The notes under the pieces: model-generated | The model's input: the letters and a program-made list of their open reading frames with translations, nothing else | Database searches by the model: none | What the model was told of the DNA's origin: nothing | Source of the DNA: Edaphochlamys debaryana | Taxonomy: Eukaryota; Chlorophyta; Chlorophyceae; Chlamydomonadales | DNA: 64,000 nucleotides | Direction of reading: 5' to 3' | Assembly: GCA_016858145.1 (NCBI GenBank) | Contig: JAEHOE010000013.1 | Span: 620,001-684,000 of the forward strand | Part shown: in pieces, positions 1 through 11,569 of the stretch | Position numbering within the stretch: the first letter of the stretch is position 1 | How the letters are laid out: every line of letters begins with the position of its first letter | Translations under genes and position numbers: made by a program

Positions 1-178
1 GTGTGACCGCGCCGAACGCAAGCATGGGACGGCGCCGTGCCGCGCCCAGACGCCGAATGCTAACCCGCAGCCTGTCCCTCCCTCGTCCCTCACCCCGTAT
101 CCCGACAACCTCACCCCCCCGCTCGCTCGCTCGCCCGCGCGACCCTCCCCCTCCCCCCCTCCCTGCCCCACCCCGCAG
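1..178 (+). other. intron (3' part) of the universal stress protein gene
   Basis: The window opens inside a gene. These bases have the C-rich composition of the other introns here and end in a cytosine tract followed by CAG, after which conserved USP coding sequence starts at 179. The upstream exons lie outside the window. Confidence 0.6.
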
Positions 179-2304
179 GGGCGACAAGTTCACGGTGATC
201 CACATCTCAGACTCCTCCAAGTCCTACCTCTCCAAGCACCTGCAGCCCGCGCACCTCAAGAACTACTACGTGGACATGGCGCACGGGGCCCGGGTGGGCC
301 TGGGCGGGGCAGGCGTTGGGCCCGGGTAGCGGAAGGGCTGGGCCTGGGCGGGCCTGAGCGGGAGAGGGCTCGGAGCCGGGATGGATGAGCGATGAGCTGG
401 ACCCCTCCGCTGCACTGTCTGGCACAGACCGCTGCAGGCCGGGCACAGTATCGTCAACCCGCACCATGCCCACACCTCGCCGCTCACTCCTCCATGCCCC
501 CCACCCCACCCACCCACCATCCCGCCCCCAGGTCAAGGCCGAGTGGCTGTGCCGCGAGAAGGAGGAGGGCCGCTCCACGTGCGAGTCGCTGACCCGGCTG
601 GCGGACAAGGCGGGGACGGACCTCCTGGTGCTGGGCAGCTGGGGGCGCAAGGGGGAGAAGCTGTGAGCGGGGGAAGGGCAGGGGAGGGGAAGGGGACTGC
701 GAGGGAGGAGGGGCTGCGTGGTGGGTGGCGGGCGTGGGGTGACTGGGGTCGGTTGGCCGTTCACGACGCCGGTGAGGCCCGAGCCCGCGCCCCCGGCCCG
801 CTGTGCATGTGCGATCCCTTGCCCAGCCTGCTCATCCCTCCTCCCCTGCACCCACTCCCTTCTCCCCCCCTCCCCCCCTCCCTCCCACAGGGACATGCTG
901 GGCACGGTGTCGGACTTCTCCCTGCGCCAGGCGCACTGCTCCATCTGCATCGTGCGGTCGGCAGGCGCGGGCTCGGGCCTCAGCGGCGTCGCGGGCGGCG
1001 GCGGCCCCTCCGCCGCCGCCCTCGCCTCCCGCCCCGCGCGCTTCATGTTCGCCACGGACGGCTCCCACGCGGCACACCTGGCCTTCTGCACCCTGGTCAA
1101 CTAGTGAGCGCGGGCTGTGGGCCAAGGGGCTGTGTGTGGAGTGTGGAGGGGGCAGTGCTAGTGAGGGCTTGAGCCTGGCAAGGCTGGCTGCTGGAACCAC
1201 TGCTGTGCTGGTGCGGGGCCAGGCTGGAGGTAGTACAGGAAGAAGGGCCGAGGGGCGACGTGAACCCCTTCCCTCCCCCGCCTCCACCCTTCTTCTTTCC
1301 CTCCCCCCATATCCATCAAATATCCCCCTCCACCCATCTTCGTCCCCCCCCCATCCCCCCAGCCTGATGCGCCCCATCGACTCGGTGGCTGTCATCATGG
1401 TGACCACCGCCGACGGCACGGAGGAGACCAAGATGGTGGCGCAGTACGCAGAGTTCATGAAGAAGAGGAAGGCAAGCGGGAGACGGGAAGGGAGCGGGGG
1501 GACATGGCGGGAGGCTGGGAGCATCGGGAGTCGCCGATGTCCCAACACGCCAAAACGGGGGCGGTTTGTCTTAGTGAAGGGTGGCAGCAGGTGGCGAGCC
1601 CCCATCACTCTCCCCACCTCCCTGTCCCTTGACCGCCTCCCTGCTCACCCCCACCCCGTCCCCGCCCCCACTCCCACCCCCACCCCTACCCCAGATCGCC
1701 TGCCCCGTGCACGTCAAGGTGGTGGACCGCACCTCGGGCTCCGTGCCCGAGGGCATCTGCTCCGCGGTGGCCGAGCACGGCTGCGACACGCTGGTCATGG
1801 GCATCAGCGGCTACGGCCGCAAGAAGCTGGGCAGCGTGTCGGAGGACATCTCCACACGGGCCTCGTGCACCACCATCATCATCAAGGTGGGGGGTGGGGG
1901 TAGGGGGGTGGGGGGTGGAGGGTGATTTGGAGTGGAGAATACTTGGGGGGGGGGGGCAGCCGGATGGGTGCGGCGGTGACGCCGACTTCTGCACAGGGGC
2001 GGGGTCGACCATCGGCTTTCTGCCGTGCGTATGCTTTCCTCCTCCTGGCTGACATGGACACGCGCACCTTCCGCGGCGCTGACACGCGGCCCTGACGCGC
2101 CTCCCACCTCTCACCTCCACTCACGCCGCGTCCCCCGCCCTCGCCCCCACCCTCACCCTCGCCCCCCAGGACTCCCGCGAGGTCATGTCGGACCGCTACA
2201 CCACCGCCGGCATCGGCACCCTGGCGCGGGAGGTGGAGACGGCGCCCATCATGCAGGAGCGGGAGGCGCGGCAGTCGTCCTTCAGGCGCGCCACGGAGCA
2301 GTGA
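179..2304 (+). CDS. universal stress protein family, two USP domains (5' partial)
   Basis: Exons 179-293, 532-662, 891-1103, 1363-1471, 1695-1886 and 2170-2304 join in phase into a 297-residue C-terminal part ending in TGA. The first USP domain starts with the strand GDKFTVIHI and carries GSWGRKGEKLDMLGTVSD, an exact G-x2-G-x9-G-[ST] nucleotide-binding motif, before the closing strand CSICIVR. The second starts near ARFMFATDGS and has the shortened motif GISGYGRKKLGSVSE. Intact USP motifs of this type usually bind ATP, so domain one probably binds nucleotide and domain two may not. The fourth intron has a GC donor (AAG|GCAAGC). No frameshift is seen. The start codon is outside the window. The family is clear; the substrate or partner is unknown. 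Confidence 0.85.
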
Positions 2305-4179
2305 GCGCTGAGGGGTCGCTGCAGGCTGCAGGCGGAGGCCCGACGAGGGGAGGGCGGCGTGGCTGCGGCGGGTCTGGCCGTGGCCGCTGCAGGCGGACGG
2401 CGGAGGATACGGTAGGGCGGAGGCTGCAGCGGTTGTGGCCCTGGGCGGAGGGCGGATGGCTGCGAGGGCAGTAGTCGCTCAGATGCGCCGCGCCACAGTC
2501 AATCGCGGCTGCCGGAAAAGGCGGGAGGGTTGCGCGGCTGCGGCTTCTGCCCTGCTGCCCTGCGCCGATTGTGCGGGGGCGCAGCTGCGCTATGTGGGCG
2601 CAGCCCGTCTGGGTTGCGGCGACCAAGCTGGGGCGGAGGGGGACCCATCAGGCTGCTGGCAGGCGGCCCCGGGGGCTGGCGGGCGAGGGCCGGAAGCAGC
2701 GGCCGCCCGGGCAGGTCGGCTCTCGGCTGCAGCGCGCAGCTCGCCCGGGCCCTGTGGGGAGGAGCGCCGGCTGAGCCGCGGCGCATGAAGGCCGGCCTTG
2801 GGCCCTGGCCCTGGCCCCGAGTGACGCTGGCGCCGCACGGAGGGGCGGAGACGCTCGGTCTCGACCGGGCAGTAGCCCTGGCCCCGGTGCCGCGTGGAGT
2901 GGGGCACCGGAAGGCAGGGGCCGCGGCGGCCCTTGCCGGCTGCATGCGCTGTGTGCTTTGGGGGCTTTGTCGGGTGGGCCCAATGCGCGCGCCCAGCTCT
3001 GTTCTGTGGGTGTGGGTGCCTTCGGCGCTGCGGCTGGTGTGGGGGCGAGGCTCCGGGGGCAGCAGTCAGTGCGTGGTCCTCCTGCCGCGGAGGCAGCGAG
3101 GGCGTGCAGGTACCGGTACCTGGAAGTGGGTGTGCGGAGATGGAGCCCAGGGGCTGCTGAGGTGGTTTTGTGGGCGCGGGGGAGGGCGCTTCTTCCATTG
3201 CCTGGGGCAAGTGCGCCAGCTGTCTGTCCTGTGTTGTTAAAGCAGCTCTTGCCAGTTTGAGCAAGAGCAGGGTGGTATGTTATACGCTCGTGCTGTTGTG
3301 ACTGTGGCTTCTTGTGCCCTTACCGGTCGGGGAGCAGTCCTTCCGTGCACTCTCCACCCTTAACTGTTGTTTCTGGTGCCCTCGTCGTGCTTCTGTGTGC
3401 TCCGCTTTTCGCCGGTGTGCGCCGTACTGTCCGGGTACGGCAGGGCTTGCACGCCTGACGCGTGGCGGTACGACCATACGTGACTGTGTTTGGGGCTGAG
3501 CCCCCGCCGTCTGACTGTGTTTGTGACGACAGCGTGATAAAGGGAGAAAGTGCACGTTCTGAGGGGGGAGGGCTGGGGCCATGCTGCATGCGTGGTTAAC
3601 TTGGAAGACGCACGGGCTGACGGGGGGAGGAGGGGGCCAGAGCTGCCACTCGCTGACTTCGAAACATCAGTACCGTAGTGGTGACATTTCCGATGGCTCT
3701 TGGGTTGGCAGCACTCACCTGTAAACTGCTTACACTGAGCGAGGCTCTCGGCGCCACTGCAGTAGGACTCGTGCCCAGCTCCGAAACCCGCCAAGCGTCC
3801 GCCAGGCCCCGCGGACCAAAGCACCAGCGCAGCGCCCCACCTGTCCCAACCCCTTGGCTCACGTGTTGGTCGCAAGCCCGCCACCGACTCCCACGGTCCG
3901 CCCGAGCCAGGAGCCAGGCGATGGCAGATGCATCGCAGATGACTGACAGCTGCGCGTCTGCCGAGTACCTGCTCCCCGCTATTGCGCTAAGTGACTTCTA
4001 AAGCCTACACGTGTGTCTTGAAAAAGTCTTAGGGCATACTGCGTGCTGTTACTGCGCTTGCCAGCCATCTCCCATCCCCGCGATAGCTTGCCCGCACGCC
4101 TGCAGCCAGACACTACTAGCTGCTGTCATGTGTAAGGAGCGACATCTGACGCAGTGCTGCGCATGATGCGCCGGCCAAA
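2305..4179. other. 3' UTR and intergenic DNA, no gene seen
   Basis: Open frames here are GC-driven and lack conserved motifs or a splice pattern. TGTAA motifs, the usual poly(A) signal of this algal group, lie at 3720-3724 and 4131-4135. Either could end the USP transcript, which would give a 3' UTR over 1.4 kb. The second lies only 45 bases before the next start codon. Confidence 0.4.
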
Positions 4180-7100
4180 ATGCTCCTCCACGGGCAGGTC
4201 GCATTCGCTTGCGTCGCCTTGCTTGCGTCCTGGTCGGTGACAGTGCACTGTCAGTCCTTCAGCGAGCTGTCACAGGTAGGGCTGACTCATCACAGCGGCC
4301 CTCTCGCCCCAAAGCTCGGTCGAACTCATGCCATCCGCGTGCCCCTTCGATGGTGCCGGTCCCCCAAGCGTCACCCAACCCCTGCGCCCCTGTCCTCCCG
4401 CCCAGGCGCGGCGCTATCTTGGCAGCAAGTCCGTGGAGCTTGGCGAGAGCCCCGAGGCCGCTCGCAGGCTGCCGGAGCTCAAGGGGGGCTACCTGTACCC
4501 CGTCCTGGCATGGGGCCCCAACAACCAGGTCGCGGGCCTCAAGGAGGCGCTGGTGCTGGGCCGCCTGCTGAGGCGCACAGTCATCGTGCACGACGTGAGA
4601 CCGAGGGGGAGCTCACAGTGATGCTAGGGGCGCCTTTTTGGCTAAGTGGGTGGCAGGGGTGGCAGGGACTGTGCGGGGTGCACGCGGTGCGGGCCGCGGT
4701 CGGCCAAGGACACTTGGGGGTAGACAGCGACTGGTAATTGGGTTGGCCAAGTGGCTGGGCAGGGCGCAGGGGGGGACGCAGCGTGGTCAGAGCGGCAGGA
4801 GGGCACGGGGGCGAGTTCAGGCGATGAACCCGCCGGCCCAAGAAGGAGGGGCATTGTGCAGGAGTGGGGCATGCAGCTCGCAGGCAGTCTTGGCTTTCAG
4901 GAGCACGCAAGGCGCCCCAAGTTCACCTCCCCCTCTCACCCTAGATCCTTAACCACTATGATGAGGCCAAGAAGAGCGGCAAGGCGGTGGCGGGGGGGAG
5001 CGCCAGTGGGCCCAAGTCCATGGACTTCGACCTGGTGGGGGCGGGGGGGGGGGGCTGGAGGGGGGCGGGGGGGGTACAGGTGTGTATGTGGAGTCACGTG
5101 TCAGAAGGTGGGGGTGGGGAAGGCGTATGCACGGCTCGGGGGCCCGGTCCCATGGACTTCCACCTGGTGGGGGGCGGCCCGGGGGGAGCTGTAGGGGGGC
5201 AAGGGGGGTACAGGTGTGCCCCCGGTGTCGACCGGGTGTCCCATGGGTGTTTCGACAGGTGGGAAGGCTGCATCAGCACGTCAGCAGCAGCGACCTGCCC
5301 TCTCTGCCCCGGCCCCGGCCAGCCGCTCCTCCTCCACCCGCCTTCACACACACACCGTTGCTTCGGGGTTTCGGGTTTGCCTGGGGCTTCTTCCTCGCGG
5401 CCTGTCTGCTCATAACTGCACTTATACGTATCACGCGCCCACCCTACGCATCCTAAACACACACCCGGGCTTTCTGCTTGCTTACGGTTTCCTCGTTGCC
5501 CAACATACCCGAGCCCGCCCTTAGTCACCCTACCCTGGCCCTTCCGCGCCTGCAGGTGTTTGACTTGGATCACCTGTGTCTGCACCAGTCGGTGGTGACC
5601 CTGGCTGAGCGGCGGCAGGGGGGGTGGGACCTGCACCTGGACGCCGTGGCGCACTTCGGGGACATGTTCCTGGGGCAGGTGGGGGGGGCGGGGGGAAAAC
5701 AGGGCGTGTGTATGGGCGTGTCAGTCATGCTGCGGCCCAACCTGGACGCGGTGGCGCACCTGGGGGACGTGTCCCTGGGGCAAGATGGGGTGTCGGGGCG
5801 GGGGGTTGTCGGGGTACGTAGCTAGATGAGGGGATGAGCTTGCAGGTCTGATGACTTTGCGGCTGGGGTGCTCGGTAGGTGGGTGCAACGGCAGGAAAGT
5901 GGACAGCAGCTAGAGCGCAAAACCTGTGGCAGTGGCAGTCCTCTAGACCCTGGTGGCTGACCCCATCTCACGCGTTGCTGCCACCCCTCCATCACCACCT
6001 CCGCCGCCTGCTCCTGCCCCTGGTGCTCACCAGATCAAGAACGCCCGGGCCCTGGGGGTGTCAGACGAGGGCTCCCCCTACCTGGACTTTGAGGAGTTCA
6101 AGTGCGTCGAGAGCCAGGTAGGTGGGGAGGGACGGGCTCGGTGGAGTGGATGCTCAGGGTGAGGAAGGGGTCGGCGGACTCTTGAGCAAGGTTGGCTAGG
6201 GGGGAAGGCAGGGGCCCGGCGGGTGAGCTCTGGGCGTACCACTAGACCTGCATGACGTTAGGCGGAGAGGGTGGGGTGTATGAATGCGGTGGGTAGGGGG
6301 CTGGTGCCGAAGTGAGGGGCAGCACGTAGGAGCCTGGGCCCTGAAGGCTTGGCGGCGAGGTAGCTGGGCTGGTTGGAGGTAGCAGGGGCCCCAGGTAGGG
6401 CAGGGCTAGTGCCTTAGCCCTGAAGGCTTGGCGGCCGCAAGTTGGGATTCAGGAAGCTCAACAACTCGTGAGGGGGGACAAACTGCGTCTGCGCCGTGGC
6501 GCGCGGTGGAGTGTGGCTTTTGCTGCTGGGCTACACACTGGATGCTACTTATTCAGTTCACCGCCATCTGCCAAAACCCACAGATCGAGAAGATGATTGA
6601 AGATCTTAAGCCGTACAAGTGAGTCATGCAGGGGCGCGCACGCGGGTCGCGAGGAGCGCAGTGGCGCTCTGCGATGGCTGGCGGGGAGACTCGACCGAAC
6701 GCCAGGGCTTCTGCGATTGGCGAAAGAGTGACAACAGCCACGATCCTGAGCCCCTGAGATCCAGATCCATGCTCGTCCTCTGCCTCTGTACAGGCACGTG
6801 GCTTTCATCGTGTACGAGAACATTGTACGGGACGCGGGCCACGGGGTCAAGCTGCGCGTCACGGGGGAGCTGTGCCACGACGAGTACCTGCGGGTGGGCG
6901 GAGGGGAGGGGTTTAGGGGGCGGAGGGGTGGAATGTACGGGTAGCGTGTGTCTTGCGTGCCTACTTCAGCCCCCTTAACCTGCTCGACGGCAGGCTTCGC
7001 CCCTTTCGCCTCTGCCCTTTCGTTCCCCTCCCTTCGTCTCCCCTTTGCCCTCTCCAAACCCCAAGCCCTGCCCCTTCCCCCCCCCCACCCCAGGTCTCCG

Positions 7101-8624
7101 CCCAGCTGACCAAGAGCCCCCGGCTGGTGGGGATGGCCACCCGCTTCCGGGAGCAGCGCCTGGGCGGGGGGGACCGCCCCTACGTGGCAGTGCACCTGCG
7201 GCCCTACCCGGACAAGTGTGGGTGCCGGGCGCTGTCCGTTGGGGGCGGGGGGCTGGGGGCCGGTTGCATGGCAAGTGCTGGGGGACTGCGGCGGAGGGGA
7301 GCCTACCTAGCTGCACCCTGTGGATCGAACTTGTGGCAGGGGCAGAGGTGGGTACCTGGAATGGGGCGTTGCGGCAACGCGGTACGGTTGCCCTGGGCGA
7401 CGATCTTCTCTCGCCATCGTCGCAGCGTCCTCTCTCCAACAGCTTCTCCTCTGACTGAGAATAGGCGGTTTCCACCCTTCCCACCCCTCCAGGCCTGTGG
7501 CACTGGAAGCAGGACCGCTTCGAGACCAAGCGGGCCGCGGGGGCCTGCAAGAACGCCAACCTGTACAACGTGTTCGTGCAGCAGACGGCGGACGCCATGC
7601 GGAAGAACGACGGTGGGAGGGGCGGACGGGAAGGGGGCCTGGGGGTGGGGGTGGAGGGGGTGCGGGGGCTGGGAGAGGGGTTAGTTGGGCACCTGACCAT
7701 GCGGAAGAGCAACCCATGGCGGGGAAGGGGTTCACGGGAACGTCTGGGGAGGGCAGACCGCGTGTCCTCACACGTCCCCCAAGTCTTGCCCCGCCCCCCG
7801 TCCTCTGCACCACTCAGTCAAGGTGCTGTTCGTGATGTCGTACCCCGAGCTGCGCCCTGTCATCAGTCAGATGTACGGCAAGGTGCGCTAGCCGCAGGGC
7901 CTGATGGCCGGCAGGGATTCTGGGCGCGCAGCTCCGGCGCGTGGGTGGCCAGTGCGGGAGGCCTTGGGATCTCGCAGCCCTCGAGCGGCGGTGACCGTAC
8001 GTCCCATGCGTGCCGTACGCCGTACAGGTGGGCATCAAGCCGGTGTACTACAACGAGGAGGACCTGGAAGATGCGGTTGGGTACAGGTGCGCGCGCCTGG
8101 GGGGGGACTTTGGGGGCTTAACAGGGACTGGCACTTCGAAGCTGTTCGAAGCCAAGGAACAGGGCACAGGGTGTGAAGGCATGTAAACGTGTCCTTGTGT
8201 ACTCACTGTACGCTCACTCAACAACGGCATGATAACGCCAGAGTCTCTGGTGTGACCTCGCTGGCCCACCTACGATCGTCGTTGGTTCCCTGTGAGAAGA
8301 CGACCGCGGGCCCTCCATGACTAAGACGTTGTACGGCCCCTGCGCCCGCAGGTCCATCTCGCTGCTTGGCATGGTGGAGGAGGAGATCGCGTACGAAGCT
8401 GACGTGTTCATCGGCACGTCGTACAGCAGCATGACGGGCATCATCATGCAGGTGCGTGCGTGGGGCGCCTTGCGTGGATCGGGTAGGCGGCACGGCCACC
8501 CCAGGACCCCCCCAGACCAGCACTTTACCCTGCCCCTGTGCCTCGCCCCGCCCCAAAGGAGCGCTACGCCCGTGGCAAGCCCATGACCTCCACCCTGCTC
8601 TTCACCAAGACCAGCAGCGGTTAG
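4180..8624 (+). CDS. GDP-fucose protein O-fucosyltransferase-like glycosyltransferase
   Basis: Thirteen exons (4180-4275, 4406-4594, 4945-5034, 5556-5678, 6034-6117, 6557-6618, 6794-6893, 7094-7217, 7493-7612, 7818-7882, 8028-8086, 8352-8451, 8559-8624) join without any frame break into 425 residues. The N terminus is a signal peptide or anchor (ALLASWSVTV). Family marks in order are YLYPVLAWGPNNQVAGLKEA, where this superfamily binds nucleotide sugar, then RPYVAVHLRPYPDKC with the HLR core, and near the end IAYEADVFIGTSYSSMTG followed by ERYARGKP. It is predicted to move fucose from GDP-fucose to a secreted or cell-wall protein in the ER or Golgi. The exact acceptor cannot be read. The ATG at 4180 was chosen because it alone precedes the hydrophobic leader. 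This is the cleanest gene in the window. Confidence 0.8.
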
Positions 8625-8671
8625 CGGTTAGCGGTTAGGACGGTCCTGCTCTTCACCAAGACCAGCAGCGG
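8594..8671 (+). repeat. micro-duplication of the O-fucosyltransferase stop region
   Basis: A 27-base stretch coding for the last residues (8594-8620) recurs exactly at 8645-8671, each followed by a TAG stop. They are separated by three TTAGCGG/TTAGGAC-like heptamers. The second copy lies in the 3' UTR and does not change the protein. Confidence 0.85.
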
Positions 8672-9119
8672 CTAGGCACCCGGGGCGCACAGGGAGCTTG
8701 ACCGGCAGCGGACAGACACCGGTAGCCGGGGGCCAAACATTGAGGTCGACCCGGCATAGGGTTTGCCATGTGCAGGGCCCGGCATGGGGTGCGAAATCTG
8801 CGAATGGGTCTTGAGAGGGAGTTCAGGCACGGCAGTCCTGCGGAGGCACTGCTTGGCAAGTCACAGGGCCCGGGGGACCCAGCCGCGACCCCGCGCGATG
8901 GGGAGCCAGTGAGAGCTAGGACCTGCGGGCTGCGTGGCAATTTGAAGGTTGGACGTGGAGGCCGGGCGTGTCGTTATTGTTTGCTGATCTTAACCGGCTT
9001 CAAGGGTTGGGAGCCCATCGTTCGCCTGTCGGCCCACGGCCGTCGTCGGGGCGGGCGGGGGACGCGCGCTTGGGCACATGGGACGGCAGCGCACGCACGG
9101 GGTGGGGTCCAGTGCTGCT

Positions 9120-9600
9120 ATCTTCCTTTCTTTCTCGTGCAAGTTTCGATTCTGAGGGCTCTGCACGAAAGCGTTTTGGCAACTTTCGTGCAGGGGTCAC
9201 GAAGGATTTCCCCCTGGGGACCCATGTTTCGTGCCCATGTACCGAAGGATTTGGCCCCTGCTGACCCCCTTTCGTGCGTCTGGGCCACGCTGGGGAACAC
9301 ATTCTGACAAGGTCTACCCGGCACAAGGGTTCATGATGTCAGTTGCACGCTCCCGGAGCGCTGGCATGCCAATGAGACAGGGTTTACAGAGGGTTTGCTC
9401 GACGGGGAACACTTCCCGACAAGGCAATCGTGCTGACGCCGCACCGCACGGTGCCTCCTGTGTGCCCACTGAGCTCTGCAAGGACAGGAATCAAGGTCCT
9501 CCCAACCCCTTGTACCGAAACCGAAAGCCTGCGAAAGCCAACTTTCGTGCACATGTACCGAAAGTTATGACCCCTGGAGGGGGTACTTTCGGACACAGCC
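9120..9600. mobile_element. degenerate repeat cluster, probable mobile-element remnant
   Basis: The motif TTTCGTGCxCATGTACCGAA occurs at 9227-9246 and 9543-9562 with one mismatch, and shorter ACTTTCGTGCA forms in both orientations lie between. The composition is less C-rich than the surrounding gene introns, and no coding exon was found. Together with the following reverse-transcriptase-like frame this suggests debris of one or more transposons. No target-site duplication could be fixed. Confidence 0.45.
9161..9193. repeat. perfect 11-bp inverted repeat (hairpin)
   Basis: CTGCACGAAAG (9161-9171) is the exact reverse complement of CTTTCGTGCAG (9183-9193), with an 11-base loop. A second hairpin of the same CGAAAGT/ACTTTCG family lies at 9558-9592. 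Such structures are common at ends or in tails of mobile elements. Confidence 0.7.
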
Positions 9601-9720
9601 AAGAGCCAAGTCCCAGGTAGATAGCAGCACTGGTGGGGTCCATGGGTGTCTCCGCACGCACCGAGCGAGGGCACTGGTTCCTCCTGCTCAGGAGGCACGT
9701 AATTTCCGCTGCACGGACGG

Positions 9721-10230
9721 ATGGCTGTTACATGCGGGAAGCCCGCGTGCATTGCTTGGGGAAATCTTGCATTGCCACCCCTCCCACCCGTGCCGCATGC
9801 GTTCGCCCGGCCCTGGCCCTGCTACTTGGCACAGGGCTCGGTTGATGAGATGTGCGCATGTCTAGGGGGCGAGCAGGGCATGCCGTGGACCTGGCCGCTT
9901 CGCCGGTTCAACCTCTGGCTTGCTCGACCTACGGAGGGAGTTGATCAGAGGGTCTGGGATGTGGTGTGTCTTGCAGCAACCACAGCCATGGAGAAGGGAC
10001 GCCGATACCTGTACGCGACAAGGGAGAATGCGAACCGTCTCGGGGTGCTGAACCGAGGACGTGTGCTGGTGTCAGCTGAGTTTTGGGGGGCGCTTCACTC
10101 CTTTGCTGCGCTCAGGCCACCAAGAGGCTGGGAGACAATACCGGTGGACCACCCTTTCTTGCGAGTCTCCGATGGTAGATTGTATGTGCAGGAGCCCCCA
10201 GGCGTCCTAGCACTGATTGACGATGACTAA
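9721..10230 (+). CDS. C-terminal fragment of a probable L1-type reverse transcriptase protein
   Basis: An uninterrupted frame of 169 residues with no intron, unlike neighbouring genes. Its second half, from FNLWLARPTEGVDQRVWDVV through FWGALHSF to GWETIPVDHPFLRVSDGRL, resembles from memory the tails of LINE proteins of volvocine algae. The reverse transcriptase and endonuclease domains are absent, so this would be a 5'-truncated copy, the usual outcome of LINE insertion. A TGTAACCATCGCATC stretch downstream (about 10390-10405) could be part of its tail. The function is inferred from resemblance only and the start codon is arbitrary. Confidence 0.35.
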   Translation: MAVTCGKPACIAWGNLALPPLPPVPHAFARPWPCYLAQGSVDEMCACLGGEQGMPWTWPLRRFNLWLARPTEGVDQRVWDVVCLAATTAMEKGRRYLYATRENANRLGVLNRGRVLVSAEFWGALHSFAALRPPRGWETIPVDHPFLRVSDGRLYVQEPPGVLALIDDD

Positions 10231-11569
10231 AGACACGGTGGTAGAATGATGAGGGGGGTTCTACGGGCCCGGCCCTACGTGGCGTGACGACCGAAAGTCA
10301 GGCACGTAGCGTGGGTGTCGGTGTGCAGGTGGCACACCCAGTAGGTGGCGCTCTCGCTCAACCCCTCCCCTTCTGGAGGCGGTTCCTGCTGTAACCATCG
10401 CATCCTGGCCGTACAGTACTGGTACGCTCCTACTCTAGTTGCCAATCAAGAGCCAGGGCTGAGCACAGCACTACCTAGCCATCAGCGCTTTGTACACAAG
10501 GCAAGCAAGGAGCACAATTAGCAAAGATAAATCTGAATGGGCGCATGAACTGATCCCGGCCGTTACCACTCGTGCTGCCGGCAATTTCGTCCGTCAACAA
10601 GATTCTAGCTACAGATCTTAATAATCGCAACCAACACAATAACGTGTGTGCCCAGCACAAGCCTTCGGATCAGCTCTAGGCATTATCCTTCTTGGCGTAG
10701 AGCGACGGGCCGGCGGCGGGCGGCGCAAGGGCGGGGGCCGCCGGGTCCGCGACATAGACCCGGCCCTGGGGGCCTTACCGACGACCCCTCCCTCCTGGAC
10801 TCCTCTGCCCCTTCCCGCCCAGCCGACCGCCACCACAGCCGACCGCCACCACAGCCGACCACGTGACCTACGGCCGGTAGCGTCGCGCTCCCCGCCCCCC
10901 CCTGCCCAACGCACGCCGACAAGCGGCCCAAATACCCATACACGTCGTACGACACGACACCCCCCAGCCCCCACGCACACGTGCACTCGCACTCAATTAG
11001 GTAAGATTTCGAGCATCTGCTGTGCAGCATTTCACAGCACCCTCCTCAGTAGTTATAACCCCTACATAGAAAGCACTCGCTCGCCTCCAAAGACTTGGCC
11101 TGTGCGCTGCTGGTTGCACACCTCAAAGCAACGCTCGCTTCGAGTCGCACGCATCGACATAGACATACGAGGCGGCCTGTTGTTCAAAAAAACAGCATCT
11201 TCAACTGCGTCAGCTGAATCTCTACACAGGACACGTGTGCTGTCTACCACTCTACCACTCTACCACTATTCACAGCATGCACACGCTACCAGAGAAATGA
11301 ATTGACCTGCCTGACACCAGTGTTCAGCAACAGGGACGACCCGGTAGACGCTGTCTCGCTATGTGTCACATCGCCTTCAACGGCAACTGCCTGTCACCTG
11401 TTGCTGTCGCCCTCAACCTGTAGCCCCATGGTCGGTGCCCCGCAGTCGGGTCTTATGCTTGCCTTGGGTCACTTTACCGTGCTGATTTGGGGCGCACACA
11501 TGTCAGTTAACCGACCTACGCCCGGTGCCCCCGGCCTACATCACGCACATCACCTTGTGCCACAACGCC
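10231..11569. other. intergenic DNA with short tandem repeats
   Basis: No coding exon is evident. Short repeats are present: CCACCACAGCCGACCG-type units near 10825-10862 and about three TACCACTC units near 11247-11270. The stretch lies downstream of the MYND gene on the minus strand and should contain its 3' UTR, but no convincing TGTAA was found there. Confidence 0.35.

Noticed and set aside
8621..8642. Telomere-like TTAGCGG heptamers
   Set aside because: Only three units, ending in a variant, and unlike the TTTTAGGG repeat of Chlamydomonas; not a telomere remnant.
9721..10230. Intact autonomous retrotransposon
   Set aside because: Only a C-terminal fragment is open; no reverse transcriptase core or endonuclease upstream.
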